This document shows positions 25,734 through 35,565 of a stretch of 64,000 nt of DNA, piece by piece. A program made the position numbers and the translations under genes. This DNA comes from Granulicella mallensis MP5ACTX8. GTDB lineage: Bacteria; Acidobacteriota; Terriglobia; Terriglobales; Acidobacteriaceae. The notes beneath the pieces were generated by a model. The model saw only the letters and a list, made by a program, of their open reading frames with translations. It was not told the origin of the DNA and did not search any database. The stretch lies in assembly GCF_000178955.2 (NCBI RefSeq), contig NC_016631.1:2914001-2978000 (forward strand), in the 5' to 3' direction. Numbering within the stretch: position 1 is the stretch's first letter; each line of letters begins with the position of its first letter.

Positions 25734-28700
25734 ATGGCCGCTGAGTTTACGCACCTCCATCTGCATACCGATTACTCCCTCCTCGACGGAGCTTGCGACG
25801 TCGACAAACTGGCCAAGCATCTCGTCAAAATCGGGCAGACGTCGGCCGCCATGACCGACCATGGCAACATCTATGGAGCCGTTCACTTCTTCGACGCGAT
25901 GAAGAAGAAGAACCTGAAGCCCATCCTCGGCTGCGAGCTCTATGTCTGCAAAGAAGACGACCATCGCCGCGAGTTCGCGAACCCTGACTCCAAGTACAAC
26001 CACATGCTGGTGCTGGCTGAGAACGAAGCCGGTTACCGCAACCTTGTTCGCCTGACCAGCGAGGCGGCGCTGCATGGCTTCTACAAGAAGCCGCGTGTCA
26101 GCAAGAACTTCCTCGCCAAACATGTCGAAGGTCTCATCGGCTTCTCCGGCTGTCTCGCCGGCGAGGTCAGCCAGCACCTGATGGAAGGGGACTACGAGAA
26201 AGCAAAGAAGGCTGCCGGCGATTACGAGACGATGTTTGGTCGCGGTAACTTCTTCCTCGAGATCCAGGACCACGGACTCGAGCCCGACAAGGCTGTGACC
26301 GAGGCGATGTTCCGGCTCGAAAAGGACCTAGACATCCCGCTGATCGCGACCAACGATTCGCACTACATCGAAGACCAGGACTCTCGCGCACACGAGGTGC
26401 TGCTCTGCGTGCAGACCGCCGGGTCGATGAACGATCCCAAGCGCTTCAAGTTCGATACGCAGGAGTTCTACATCAAGTCGGCGGATGAGATGCACCGTCT
26501 CTTCAGCCATGCGCCCGAGGTCTGCACTCGCACCATGCAGTTTCCGGAGCGCTGCCAGCTAGAACTCAAGGCCGTCAAGAACCCGTTCCCGAAGTTCGAC
26601 GTGCCCGAGGGCGAAGACCTCGACAGCTACTTCGAGCAGGTATGTCGTGCAGGCTGGAGACACCGCCGCGAGACTGCGGTCAAGCACCTTGAAGACCGCG
26701 GCATTCTGCGCAAGTCCATCGCCGACTACGAAGCCCGTCTGAACCGCGAGATTGACTGTATCAAGCAGATGAAGTTTCCCGGCTACTTCATGATCGTCTG
26801 GGACTTTATCCGCTACGCCAAGCAGCAGAGCATTCCCGTCGGCCCAGGCCGTGGATCGGCGGCAGGATCGCTGGTCGCCTACGTCATGGAGATCACTGAC
26901 GTCGACCCGCTACAGAACGATCTGCTCTTCGAGCGCTTCCTGAACCCCGAACGCGTCTCCATGCCTGACGTCGATATCGACTTCTGCATGAACCGCCGCG
27001 GCGAGGTCATCAAGTACGTGCGCGAGAAGTACGGCGAGGATCAGGTCGCGCAGATCATCACTTTCAACACCATGGCTGCGAAGGCCGCGATCAAGGACGT
27101 TGGCCGTGCGCTCGACATGCCCTATGGTGAAGTCGATCGCATCGCCAAGCTGATCCCCGCGACCATCGGCATCACCATCGAGCAGGCGCTGAAGGATTCG
27201 CCTCCGCTGGCCCAGGCCTACGAAGATCCCAAGATCAGGGAACTGATTGACACCGCTCTGCGCCTTGAAGGCCTTGTGCGTGGCGCGGGCGTTCACGCTG
27301 CCGGTGTCGTGATCGCACCGCAGCCGCTCACGGAACTCGTCCCCGTCACACGCACCAAGGACGACGCCATCGTCACCAGCTACGACATGAAGGCCGTCGA
27401 GAAGATGGGCCTGCTGAAGATGGACTTCCTCGGCCTGACGACGCTGACCGTCATCGATGACTGCCTCAAGCTGATCAAGTCCAACCGTGGCGTCGATGTG
27501 GACATGGCGACCATCCCGCTTGACGATGCCGAGACCTACGAGAAGGTCTATCACCGCGCTCTTACCAGCGGCGTGTTCCAGTTTGAATCCGGCGGCATGC
27601 GCGACGTTCTGCGCCGCTACAAGCCCACCACGGTCGAAGACCTCACCGCTCTCAACGCACTCTATCGTCCCGGCCCAATTCAGGGCGGCATGATCGACGA
27701 CTTCATCGAGCGTAAGTGGGGGCGTCGCGCCGTTGAATATCTCTTCCCCGAGCTTGAACCGATCCTCAAGGAGACGCTGGGCGTCATCGTTTACCAGGAA
27801 CAGGTGATGCAGATCTCGAGTGCTATCGCGGGCTACTCGCTGGGTGGCGCCGATCTGCTGCGCCGCGCGATGGGTAAGAAGAACGCCGAGGAGATGGCCA
27901 AGCAGCGTGTCTTGTTCATGGCCGGCGCGGCCGAGCGCAAGTTCCACAAGGATCGCGCCGGACAGCTCTTCGACCTCATGGAGCAGTTCGCCGGATACGG
28001 CTTCAACAAGTCGCACTCGGCTGCCTATGCGCTACTGGCGTACCACACGGCCTGGCTCAAGACGCACTACCCGGTCGAGTTCATGGCCGCGCTACTGACC
28101 TCGGAAACCTCGAAGCCGGAGAACGTCGTCAAGTACATTGGCGAGTGCCGAGAGATCAACATCCCGGTCGTTCCGCCCGATGTCCAGATCTCTGCTGCCA
28201 ACTTCACTCCGGCGGGAGACAGCATTCGCTTCGGCCTCGCTGCGATCAAGAACGTCGGCCACAACGCGATCGACTCCATTATCAAAGCTCGCGAAGAGCT
28301 GCAGGCCGCAGGGAAGCAGGGCTTCGTCAGCCTGTGGGAGTTCTGCGACAAGGTCGATCTTCGCCTGATGAACAAGCGTGTACTGGAGTCTCTGTGCAAG
28401 GCCGGTGCTTTGGATGCCTTCGGCCCCCGTGCCCGGGTCTTCGCCGCGCTGGATAAGGCGATGGAGCGTGCACAGAAGTCGCAGCGCGATGCCGCTGCCG
28501 GACAGTCCGGACTCTTCGGCATGTTCGACGACCCCGGTCCCTCCTCCGCCTCCACTGGAGGAGAAGAGACGCTGCCGCCAGCGCCGGATTGGGACGAGCA
28601 CACCCGCTTGCAGAATGAGAAGGACGTGCTCGGCTTCTTCGTCTCCGGCCATCCGATGGACAAGTACCGTGAGAAGCTGCGCAATATGAAGGTCGTCGAT

Positions 28701-29267
28701 ACGGCGACAGCCTGCGAGATGAAGCCCGAGCCCCAGGTCTTCCGTCGTGGACAGGCTGAGCAAGGGAACGAGATTCAGATTGCCGGTGTGATCACCGGTC
28801 TGAAGGTCGCGAAGTCCAAGCGCTCCGGCGAAATGTACGCGCAGGCATACCTCGAAGACACCGTCGGCAAGATCGACCTCATTGCCTTTCCGCAGAGCTA
28901 CGAGAAGCTCGCCGAGAAGCTTCGCATCGACGTGCCCGTACTGGTCCGTGGCTCGCTGCGCGGTGAAGAGGACTCGGCGCCGAAGCTGGCGATCTCCAGC
29001 ATCCAGGCGCTTGAGGATGTAAAGATCAAGCTGCCGGATGCGCTTCGTATCCGCATTCCACTGCATAGCCATGATGAGACGCTGCTGGACAAGCTGCACA
29101 CGCTCTTCCTGAGCGCTCCCGGCAACGGCAAGCTGTTGCTCAACCTCGAAGAGCCGGGCCAGTTCTGTGCCGTGCTCGAACCGAGCGGTTTTCATGTTGC
29201 CGCGGACGTGGCCTTTATCGAAGGGGTTGAAGCCCTTGTCGGCCGTGGTGCGGTGCAGGTGATCTGA
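25734..29267 (+). CDS. dnaE: DNA polymerase III subunit alpha
   Basis: Replicative C-family polymerase, 1177 aa. PHP domain at the start (HLHLHTDYSLLDGA, TDHGNIYG, LKPILGCE), palm with the catalytic Asp motif MPDVDIDFCMNRRGE and PGRGSAAGSLVAY, the YQEQVMQI and FNKSHSAAYALLAYHTAW finger motifs, helix-hairpin-helix, and a C-terminal OB fold (IQIAGVITGLKVAKSKRSG). PHP metal ligands look intact. It is the DnaE1 type by length and layout. A cupin-protein gene follows after 25 bp. Confidence 0.98.
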   Translation: MAAEFTHLHLHTDYSLLDGACDVDKLAKHLVKIGQTSAAMTDHGNIYGAVHFFDAMKKKNLKPILGCELYVCKEDDHRREFANPDSKYNHMLVLAENEAGYRNLVRLTSEAALHGFYKKPRVSKNFLAKHVEGLIGFSGCLAGEVSQHLMEGDYEKAKKAAGDYETMFGRGNFFLEIQDHGLEPDKAVTEAMFRLEKDLDIPLIATNDSHYIEDQDSRAHEVLLCVQTAGSMNDPKRFKFDTQEFYIKSADEMHRLFSHAPEVCTRTMQFPERCQLELKAVKNPFPKFDVPEGEDLDSYFEQVCRAGWRHRRETAVKHLEDRGILRKSIADYEARLNREIDCIKQMKFPGYFMIVWDFIRYAKQQSIPVGPGRGSAAGSLVAYVMEITDVDPLQNDLLFERFLNPERVSMPDVDIDFCMNRRGEVIKYVREKYGEDQVAQIITFNTMAAKAAIKDVGRALDMPYGEVDRIAKLIPATIGITIEQALKDSPPLAQAYEDPKIRELIDTALRLEGLVRGAGVHAAGVVIAPQPLTELVPVTRTKDDAIVTSYDMKAVEKMGLLKMDFLGLTTLTVIDDCLKLIKSNRGVDVDMATIPLDDAETYEKVYHRALTSGVFQFESGGMRDVLRRYKPTTVEDLTALNALYRPGPIQGGMIDDFIERKWGRRAVEYLFPELEPILKETLGVIVYQEQVMQISSAIAGYSLGGADLLRRAMGKKNAEEMAKQRVLFMAGAAERKFHKDRAGQLFDLMEQFAGYGFNKSHSAAYALLAYHTAWLKTHYPVEFMAALLTSETSKPENVVKYIGECREINIPVVPPDVQISAANFTPAGDSIRFGLAAIKNVGHNAIDSIIKAREELQAAGKQGFVSLWEFCDKVDLRLMNKRVLESLCKAGALDAFGPRARVFAALDKAMERAQKSQRDAAAGQSGLFGMFDDPGPSSASTGGEETLPPAPDWDEHTRLQNEKDVLGFFVSGHPMDKYREKLRNMKVVDTATACEMKPEPQVFRRGQAEQGNEIQIAGVITGLKVAKSKRSGEMYAQAYLEDTVGKIDLIAFPQSYEKLAEKLRIDVPVLVRGSLRGEEDSAPKLAISSIQALEDVKIKLPDALRIRIPLHSHDETLLDKLHTLFLSAPGNGKLLLNLEEPGQFCAVLEPSGFHVAADVAFIEGVEALVGRGAVQVI

Positions 29268-29292
29268 TAAAGACCCTGGGATAGGTTCTCTG

Positions 29293-29973
29293 ATGAAGAT
29301 ATTGCCGTACATCGCAGCGTGTCTGGTCTTTGGTAGTGTGGGCGTGCAGGCTCAGTCCCTGCCGCCCAACTACAAGACGACGTTTGAGAACTCCGACTTC
29401 ATCGTGATGCGCGTGCATTACGGCGCGCACGAGTTTGTGCCGATGCACGACCACTCGACCTACCCAACGGTGTATGTGTACCTGAACAACTCCGGCGAGG
29501 TCGATCTCAAGCACGAAGGACCGAACGGCTTCACGGCGCACCGTCCGCCAACGCACACGGGAGCCTTCCGCATCAGTCCCGGCATGGCAGAGCGCCATAG
29601 CGTTACCAACCTGGGTGATGTTCCCTCCGACTTCCTGCGTGTGGAGCTGAAGAGCATTCCGCCGAACGATTTGAAGGAGGTCTTCCGTGGAGAAGCTCCA
29701 GCGCTACCGGCAACTCCTGGCACGCGGACCGAGTTTCATGATGGCGCGCTAAAGATTGAGCGCACGCAGTGCCCCACAACTGAGTCCTGCACGATATCCG
29801 CCGCTGGACCACGCTCGTTGCTGGTCTCTATCGGGACAGTCAAAGCATCGATTGCCGGAAGTGAACGCACTCTTACGCCGGGAGACACGGTCTGGGTCCC
29901 AGCGAGTAAGGACGGCTCGATTCGATTGAGTGCCGGAGCGCAGTTTCTGCGAGTGATTCTGCAATATCCATAG
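29293..29973 (+). CDS. Exported double-cupin protein
   Basis: 226 aa. The signal peptide ends at VQAQS. The first cupin barrel has the metal-binding pattern around HEFVPMHDHSTYPTVYVYLN and RHSVTNLGD; a second, degenerate barrel near the end reads LTPGDTVWVPASKDGSIRLS. The substrate is unknown. It sits 25 bp after dnaE but has nothing obvious in common with it. Confidence 0.75.
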   Translation: MKILPYIAACLVFGSVGVQAQSLPPNYKTTFENSDFIVMRVHYGAHEFVPMHDHSTYPTVYVYLNNSGEVDLKHEGPNGFTAHRPPTHTGAFRISPGMAERHSVTNLGDVPSDFLRVELKSIPPNDLKEVFRGEAPALPATPGTRTEFHDGALKIERTQCPTTESCTISAAGPRSLLVSIGTVKASIAGSERTLTPGDTVWVPASKDGSIRLSAGAQFLRVILQYP

Positions 29974-30075
29974 AGCGGTTCCAGCGCGAGGGCACGCACA
30001 AGCTAAAAAGATTCCTAGCCTTTATCTTTTGATTGCGTCGAACGAACATACGCAATCCGTGAAGAGGACTGAGAG

Positions 30076-30933
30076 ATGGCAAAGTGTATTGCCTATAGGT
30101 GTGGCGGGTTTCTACTATGCTTTGCCATGGTAGCGTGCGGCTCATCAACGGCGCTTCATGGCCAAACGTCTACATCTCCAAAAATAACCGGCTCGCAGAC
30201 AGAAGCCGGCTCTGCTCAGATGCCCGCGTTCGAGGTTTCTACGATCAAACCCCATGATTTTAATCATGGCGGAATGCTGGGATTTATCTCGTATCCCGGA
30301 GGCAGAGTCTTCGTTGGAGCTGCCAACTTGAAGATGCTTTTGTACTTTGCGTTCGACCTTCAGAGTTTCCAGATATCCGGCGTTCCAGCCTGGGCTGACA
30401 AGAATCGCTACGACATAGAGGCTTTGCCTCCCGCTTCCTCCGAATCACGCACTGCAGTACAACCTCCAATGAAAGCAACTCCCAGTGACGAGCAACGAAA
30501 GATGCTGCAGAATCTTCTGGTCGAGCGATTCGGATTAAAGTTCCATCGTGAGACGAAAGAAGGGCCGGTCTATCTTTTGCTCCGAGGAAAAGGGCAGCTT
30601 CGGCTGGAAGCCCCAGCGCACCCGGAGGGCGACTCCAGGGGAGGTGTGATCATGATGCAGGGCGGCATCGCCGATGGATCGGCGTTCGGTTTAAATATCT
30701 CCATGCCATTTCTGGCGAGACAGTTGAGTTCGAATCTTGATCTCCCGGTACTGGATCGAACCGGTTTACCAGGACTCTATGACTTCCAACTCGAACCGGA
30801 CGATCCTACGAATCACGACATGACCGCAGCTATTGTTGACGCCATGAATCGGCTAGGACTCAAGCTCAAGGCTGCAAAAGGTCCCGTCGAAACCATCGTG
30901 ATCGACAGTGTGACCGAGCCGACGGAAAACTAG
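30076..30933 (+). CDS. TIGR03435-family secreted protein
   Basis: 285 aa with a signal peptide of about 30 residues. The family pattern is clear: PAFEVSTIKPHD, GGRVFVGAANLKMLLYFAFDL, YDIEALPPAS, RKMLQNLLVERFGLKFHRETKE, DRTGLPGLYDFQLEP and a final PVETIVIDSVTEPTEN. The family is found mainly in soil Acidobacteriota, often in many copies; its role is unknown. A second member is at 55691-56506. It is followed by doxX, accA and a CPBP protease on the same strand. Confidence 0.88.
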   Translation: MAKCIAYRCGGFLLCFAMVACGSSTALHGQTSTSPKITGSQTEAGSAQMPAFEVSTIKPHDFNHGGMLGFISYPGGRVFVGAANLKMLLYFAFDLQSFQISGVPAWADKNRYDIEALPPASSESRTAVQPPMKATPSDEQRKMLQNLLVERFGLKFHRETKEGPVYLLLRGKGQLRLEAPAHPEGDSRGGVIMMQGGIADGSAFGLNISMPFLARQLSSNLDLPVLDRTGLPGLYDFQLEPDDPTNHDMTAAIVDAMNRLGLKLKAAKGPVETIVIDSVTEPTEN

Positions 30934-30979
30934 TCAGTGATGTTCGTCAACGGTGCGATTGCGTGCATCCAATTTAGCC

Positions 30980-31417
30980 ATGAGCGATCAACTTCCCAGC
31001 ATCGAACAACGCCGGGCTTATGTCCTCTTCCGGCTTCTCACTGGGTTGGATTTCTTTGGCCATGGCTTCGCGCGCATCTTCACCGGCGCCCACCTTTCGG
31101 GTTTTGCGCAGGGCATGGTGAAGAGCATGGCATCGACACCGCTACCGTCCTCGCTTACACTCGCCAGCGGCTATGCCATTCCATGCGTCGAGTTGTTGAT
31201 CGGGATCTTGCTCTTGCTTGGCCTGTTCACCCGGTACACGCTCATCCTTGCCTTCCTGCTCATGTTTGTGCTGATGTTCGGTATCACTCTCAAGCAGGAC
31301 TGGAGTATTGCGATGCAGCAACTGATGTACGGTCTTGTCCTGTTTCTTCTGCTCTTTGCCCGGGAACGCTACGATCTGTCCTGGCCGCAGTTCTTCCGCC
31401 GTCAGGACAGCTTCTGA
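30980..31417 (+). CDS. DoxX-family membrane protein
   Basis: 145 aa from MSDQLPSIEQRRAYVLFRLL, four hydrophobic segments. Typical features are LTGLDFFGHGFARIF with a His after the first helix, the GYAIPCVELLIGILLLLGLFTR segment and a last helix ending in LLLFARERYDLSW. DoxX-type proteins have been linked to quinone or redox reactions; the specific role is not clear. 46 bp after the TIGR03435 gene and 35 bp before accA. Confidence 0.82.
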   Translation: MSDQLPSIEQRRAYVLFRLLTGLDFFGHGFARIFTGAHLSGFAQGMVKSMASTPLPSSLTLASGYAIPCVELLIGILLLLGLFTRYTLILAFLLMFVLMFGITLKQDWSIAMQQLMYGLVLFLLLFARERYDLSWPQFFRRQDSF

Positions 31418-31452
31418 CCCCGGCTATCGCATACAATCGTTTAGGTACAAAG

Positions 31453-32301
31453 ATGGCCGAAAACATTCCTCAGAAGTCTGTCACTGCACCCGCACCAACG
31501 CCCGAGGCATGGATTAAGACCGAACTCGCGCGGCACCCACAACGTCCTTATCCAATGGACTATATCGAAGCGCTCTTTACCGATTTCAGTGAGATTCACG
31601 GTGACCGGCAGTTTGCCGACGACGCCGCGATGACCGCAGGCATGGCCTACTTCCATGGCGAGCCCGTCCTGGTTGTCGGCAACCTCAAGGGGCGCAGCCT
31701 CAAAGAGCGTGTTGCCCGCAAGTTTGGCCAGCCCGATCCTGAAGGCTACCGTAAAGCCTTGCGTGCCATGAAGATAGCCGAGAAGTTCGGGCGGCCGGTC
31801 TTCACCTTCATCGATCTCGCCGGTGCGAACCCCGGCCTGGGCGCTGAAGAGCGCGGCCAAGGCGAAGCCATTGCCCGCAACCTGCTGGAGATGTCTCGGC
31901 TGCGTGTTCCCACTATCGCCACCATCACCGGTGAGGGCGGCTCGGGCGGAGCGTTGGCGCTGGCCGTTACCGACCGCGTGCTGATGCTCGAGAATGCGAT
32001 CTATTCGGTGATCTCTCCCGAAGGCTGTGCGAGCATCACCTGGAAGGATGCCAGCAAGAAACAGCTGGCCGCAGCCGCTCTCCGATATACCGCCGATGAC
32101 GTCCAACGGCTAGGTTGCGTGGACGATGTGATCCGTGAACCCGAGGGCGGTACGCAGATGGACCCGGCCTACGCCATGGAACTGGTCAACGAACGACTGG
32201 AACGCCATCTCAACGACCTGAAGCGTCTCTCGATCGACGATCTGCTGGCTGCCCGGTATGCAAAGTTTCGTAATATCGCGCAGTTTTATACCATGGCCTG
32301 A
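31453..32301 (+). CDS. accA: Acetyl-CoA carboxylase carboxyltransferase subunit alpha
   Basis: Transfers carboxyl from biotin to acetyl-CoA in the first committed step of fatty acid synthesis. 282 aa from MAENIPQKS; a longer in-frame opening exists but crosses the doxX gene. Motifs: FTDFSEIHGDRQFADD, KGRSLKERVARKFGQPDPEG, FIDLAGANPGLGAEERGQGEAIA, TITGEGGSGGALALAV and VISPEGCASITWKDASK. Slightly shorter than the E. coli protein at the N-terminus. accD is not in the window. Confidence 0.96.
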   Translation: MAENIPQKSVTAPAPTPEAWIKTELARHPQRPYPMDYIEALFTDFSEIHGDRQFADDAAMTAGMAYFHGEPVLVVGNLKGRSLKERVARKFGQPDPEGYRKALRAMKIAEKFGRPVFTFIDLAGANPGLGAEERGQGEAIARNLLEMSRLRVPTIATITGEGGSGGALALAVTDRVLMLENAIYSVISPEGCASITWKDASKKQLAAAALRYTADDVQRLGCVDDVIREPEGGTQMDPAYAMELVNERLERHLNDLKRLSIDDLLAARYAKFRNIAQFYTMA

Positions 32302-32343
32302 GCCTGACCGCCGGCGGTGGAGTTCCTAAGGAGCCAGTCACTG

Positions 32344-33405
32344 TTGCAACCCAACCAGCCCCAACGCGCGATTCCGCGCTCCATGCAGTTCGCTCTTTTC
32401 ATCACGGGATTGCTGTGGCTTCTTGCCTCTCATTCGGTCGCGGATCACTCCGCGCAGGGCATTGCGAACCACCTGAACCTTGCTCTGATTCAGCCGCTGC
32501 TCAGCGAAGGCTTCTTTCTCTTCCTGCTGCTCGTTGGGTTCGCAACATTAAGCTGGATCGCTACACGCACCGGCAATCTTCGCAAAGATAATGCGCTGCC
32601 GCAGCGTGCGACGGCCCTTCGCGAAGGACAGCAGGGGATCGTGCTGGGTTGGGCCATGCTGCTGGTCGCCGTGCTTCCGATGATGCTCGTCGGCGATCTG
32701 CACCCAGAATTCTGGCTTGCTCCGCGGTCCTGGGGCCTTGCTCTGCTCTCTCTTGCCACGCTGGCTGTCGGCACACTCGCTTTGGAGGTCGCCTTTCGCG
32801 GATATCTCTACGCCAGGCTCATCGCAGCCGTAGGGCCCGTGTTCGCGACGATCCTGCTCTCCGGAATCTACGCGTTGTTCTCGAGCTTCCATCCCAACTC
32901 GACCAGCTCCAGCGTCGGCATCGCCTTTCTTTTGGGCATCCTGTTCTCTCTGGCTTATCTAAGAACGCACGGTCTCTGGCTCGGCTGGGGATTGCACTTC
33001 GCCTGGACTGCGGCCATGGGAGTTCTGCTGGGTTTGCCCGTCGGTGGACTGGAAACCTACAGCAGTCTCGTGACTACGGATAGCAGTGGAGCGGCCTGGA
33101 TCACAGGTGGACCCTATGGTCCTGAAGGCGCGTTGTTCACGGTGATTGTGCTGGTGGTTGGAATGATCGTGCTCTATCGCATGACCACTGACTATGCCTG
33201 GGAGTACACCCATCCGCCGATCGTCCCGGCTGGCTATGAGATGACCGTCGCTCCGCCTCCCGCGCACACTGCGATGGAAGCGGCTGCTGCGGCAAAGCCC
33301 GTACCGCTGGTGCAGATCCTCGGCACTACTTCGACGAGCGCTTCTACGATGCCGGTGATTGACGAGCATCTCAGGACGAACTCGAACTCCGACAAAGCAG
33401 AGTAG
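32344..33405 (+). CDS. CPBP-family intramembrane metalloprotease
   Basis: 353 aa from a TTG start with AAGGAG ten bases upstream; other in-frame starts (GTG at 32317, CTG at 32341) are possible. About seven to eight membrane helices. The CPBP motifs are LEVAFRGYLY (one Glu and the Arg of EExxxR; the first Glu of the pair is Leu), the SSFHPN His and LHFAWTAAMG His. The C-terminal ~110 residues are Ala/Pro/Thr-rich and probably cytoplasmic or periplasmic tail. The target is unknown. Confidence 0.85.
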   Translation: MQPNQPQRAIPRSMQFALFITGLLWLLASHSVADHSAQGIANHLNLALIQPLLSEGFFLFLLLVGFATLSWIATRTGNLRKDNALPQRATALREGQQGIVLGWAMLLVAVLPMMLVGDLHPEFWLAPRSWGLALLSLATLAVGTLALEVAFRGYLYARLIAAVGPVFATILLSGIYALFSSFHPNSTSSSVGIAFLLGILFSLAYLRTHGLWLGWGLHFAWTAAMGVLLGLPVGGLETYSSLVTTDSSGAAWITGGPYGPEGALFTVIVLVVGMIVLYRMTTDYAWEYTHPPIVPAGYEMTVAPPPAHTAMEAAAAAKPVPLVQILGTTSTSASTMPVIDEHLRTNSNSDKAE

Positions 33406-33444
33406 CGATAGAGATAGAGCGCTTTTTAGCGAATTACCCCTAAC

Positions 33445-33634
33445 TTGTCATCTCGACCGGAGGCGGCGCTTTTGCCGCCGTAGTAGAGAGACCTGCAGCT
33501 TGCTCGCGCCAGCAATATTGCCTCCATGCGCAAACTTCAGGTCTCTCCACTGCGCATAACATAAAGCCGTCATGCTTGCACCCCAGAGAACAAAGAACGT
33601 TCTCTGGGGGCCCGCGTTTCGGTCGAGATGACAA
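33445..33634. repeat. Large nested palindromic element
   Basis: A 15-bp perfect outer inverted repeat TTGTCATCTCGACCG (33445-33459) with its complement at 33620-33634. Inside are three hairpins: GGCGGC/GCCGCC (33462-33479), GAGAGACCTG/CAGGTCTCTC (33486-33547) and CCCCAGAGAAC/GTTCTCTGGGG (33581-33609). No open frame. It fills the gap between convergent genes. It is built like the element at 8196-8310 but with different sequence. Confidence 0.82.
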
Positions 33635-33682
33635 ATCTTGGGTGCTTCATCCCTTCCATGCCTGGCAGCGCATGGCTATTCT

Positions 33683-35533
33683 TCAATAGGCCAGAGCCAC
33701 GCCGTCCGCGCGCATCTCGCTGGCTGCCGCATACACGCGGTCATTCCCCTGCTTGCGATTTTCGATGCACTCGTAACGTCCATAACCACCATCGCTTTCG
33801 CCCATCGGCCAGCCCATGTCGACGAGAGCTTTACGTGTGGCCGCAGGAACACCGCTCTCCAGGCGCAGAATGCCGCGAGGGGCAAGGTGCGGCGGGTCTT
33901 CTCCCATGCTTTGCGACGAGCCTTCGTGGTGCCAGCGCGGACTGTCTCCAGCCGCCTGCACATCAATCCCGTAGTCGACGCGATTGATGATGATCTGGCT
34001 TTGGCCCTGGGGCTGCATGTCGCCGCCCATGACTCCAAAGGCGAGCCATGGCACACCATCTTTAGCCGCGAAACCGGGGATGATCGTCTGGAAGGGACGC
34101 TTGCCGGGCGCATAGATGTTTGGGTGGCCATCCTGCAGCGAGAACAACTGGCCGCGATCCTGGAACATGAAGCCGAGGCCATCGGCAACCAGGCCTGAGC
34201 CCATGCCGCGGAAGTTGGATTGGATCATCGACACCATCATCCCGTCCTTGTCGGCGGTAGAGAAGTACGTGGTGTCACCGTGGCTGGGGGCCTGACCGGG
34301 ATAAACCGGTTCGAGGATGCGGTCGAGCTGGATCAGCTTGGCGCGCTCCTTGGCGTACTCCTTTGACTTGAGCCAGTCGATCGGGATCTTCGAAAAGTGC
34401 GGGTCGGCGTAGAAGCGGGCACGATCTTCGTAGGCAAGTCGCTTCGCCTCGATCTGCACATGCAACGACTCTGGGGACTGAAAGCCGTATCCGCGCAGAT
34501 CGAACTGCTCGATGATGTTGAGCATCTGCAGGGTAGCGAGTCCCTGCGTGTTGGCGCCCATGGCATAGACGTCTACGCCGCGATACTTCGTCACCAGCGG
34601 CTCAACCCACTCCGCATGATGCTCGCGCAGATCGTCCGCCGAAAGCCAGCCGCCGATCCGCTTGAAGTACGCGTCGATCGTCTTCGCGATCGGGCCGTCA
34701 TAGAAAGCGTCACGCCCACCCGCTGCAATCATCCGATAGGTCTTGGCAAGATCGGGGTTACGCCGCACATCGTACTCGTTGGGAGAGATACCGCCGGGAC
34801 TGTAGGTCTTCACCGCATTGGCTGTCTCTTCGACGCCCGAGTGCGGCCTCAGGAAGATTGCCATGTTCCGCTTGATGTACCAGCCGATGATCTGCGGTGC
34901 GGGGTCGCCGGCTTCGCAATAGTGGATGGCCGGCTCGAAGAGTTCGGCCCACTTGAGCTTGCCGTAGCGTTGGTGCAGCGTCCACCAGCCGTCGAGCGCG
35001 CCGGGTGTGGAGACGCTGACCGCGCCCAGTCCGGGAAGCGCTCCGTTGACCGCGCGAGACCGAACCGTCGCGAGCGAGAGCGACTTCGGTGAGCGGCCCG
35101 AGCTCGCCATTCCGGCCAGCTTGCCCATCTTGGGGTCCCACACGAAGGCGTAGCAATCTCCTCCGAGCCCGGAGCTCGTCGGTTCGACAAAGCCCAGCAG
35201 GGCATTGGCGGCGATAGCCGCATCGACCGCCGATCCGCCGCGCTTAAGCATCTCGATAGCTGCCTGTGTCGCCAGCGGATGCGCTGTTCCCGCAGCCCCC
35301 GAGCAACCCAGTGCAGGGGAGCGCGAGGAGAAGCTGGCCCCGGCAGGCCGATCGCCTGCGTGGACATCAGGCCGAATGAACCGGTCTTCTCCAGGCGCCT
35401 GAAATTTAGGCAGCTTCGATAGTTCTTCTTCGCCGGGGAGGAGGGCCGGTTCATAAACACCGTTGTTAGTGGCGGCAACGAGAGAACCCGCAGTAGCCAG
35501 GGGAAGCGTTGCAAGAAACGTTCGACGGAGCAT
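33683..35533 (-). CDS. Gamma-glutamyltransferase-family protein, Tat-like signal
   Basis: 616 aa from MLRRTFLATLPLATAGS, a twin-Arg-like signal, with AAAGGAG 6 nt upstream. N-terminal-nucleophile hydrolase fold: GTAHPLATQAAIEMLKRGGSAVDAAIAA, SSGLGGDCYAF near the start of the large subunit, and the autocleavage site HGDTTYFSTADKDG, whose first Thr should be the nucleophile. Members hydrolyse glutathione or cleave gamma-glutamyl amides in the periplasm, others act on cephalosporins. It lies downstream of a GntR regulator and an Oar-like receptor on the same strand, suggesting peptide use. Confidence 0.9.
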   Translation of the reverse strand: MLRRTFLATLPLATAGSLVAATNNGVYEPALLPGEEELSKLPKFQAPGEDRFIRPDVHAGDRPAGASFSSRSPALGCSGAAGTAHPLATQAAIEMLKRGGSAVDAAIAANALLGFVEPTSSGLGGDCYAFVWDPKMGKLAGMASSGRSPKSLSLATVRSRAVNGALPGLGAVSVSTPGALDGWWTLHQRYGKLKWAELFEPAIHYCEAGDPAPQIIGWYIKRNMAIFLRPHSGVEETANAVKTYSPGGISPNEYDVRRNPDLAKTYRMIAAGGRDAFYDGPIAKTIDAYFKRIGGWLSADDLREHHAEWVEPLVTKYRGVDVYAMGANTQGLATLQMLNIIEQFDLRGYGFQSPESLHVQIEAKRLAYEDRARFYADPHFSKIPIDWLKSKEYAKERAKLIQLDRILEPVYPGQAPSHGDTTYFSTADKDGMMVSMIQSNFRGMGSGLVADGLGFMFQDRGQLFSLQDGHPNIYAPGKRPFQTIIPGFAAKDGVPWLAFGVMGGDMQPQGQSQIIINRVDYGIDVQAAGDSPRWHHEGSSQSMGEDPPHLAPRGILRLESGVPAATRKALVDMGWPMGESDGGYGRYECIENRKQGNDRVYAAASEMRADGVALAY

Positions 35534-35565
35534 GGAGCTCTCCTTTACCGCATAACGGTTGTTAT

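Noticed and set aside
30937-31452. N-terminal extension of AccA by 172 codons
   Set aside because: It runs through the doxX gene in another frame and adds no family similarity; ATG at 31453 gives the normal AccA start.
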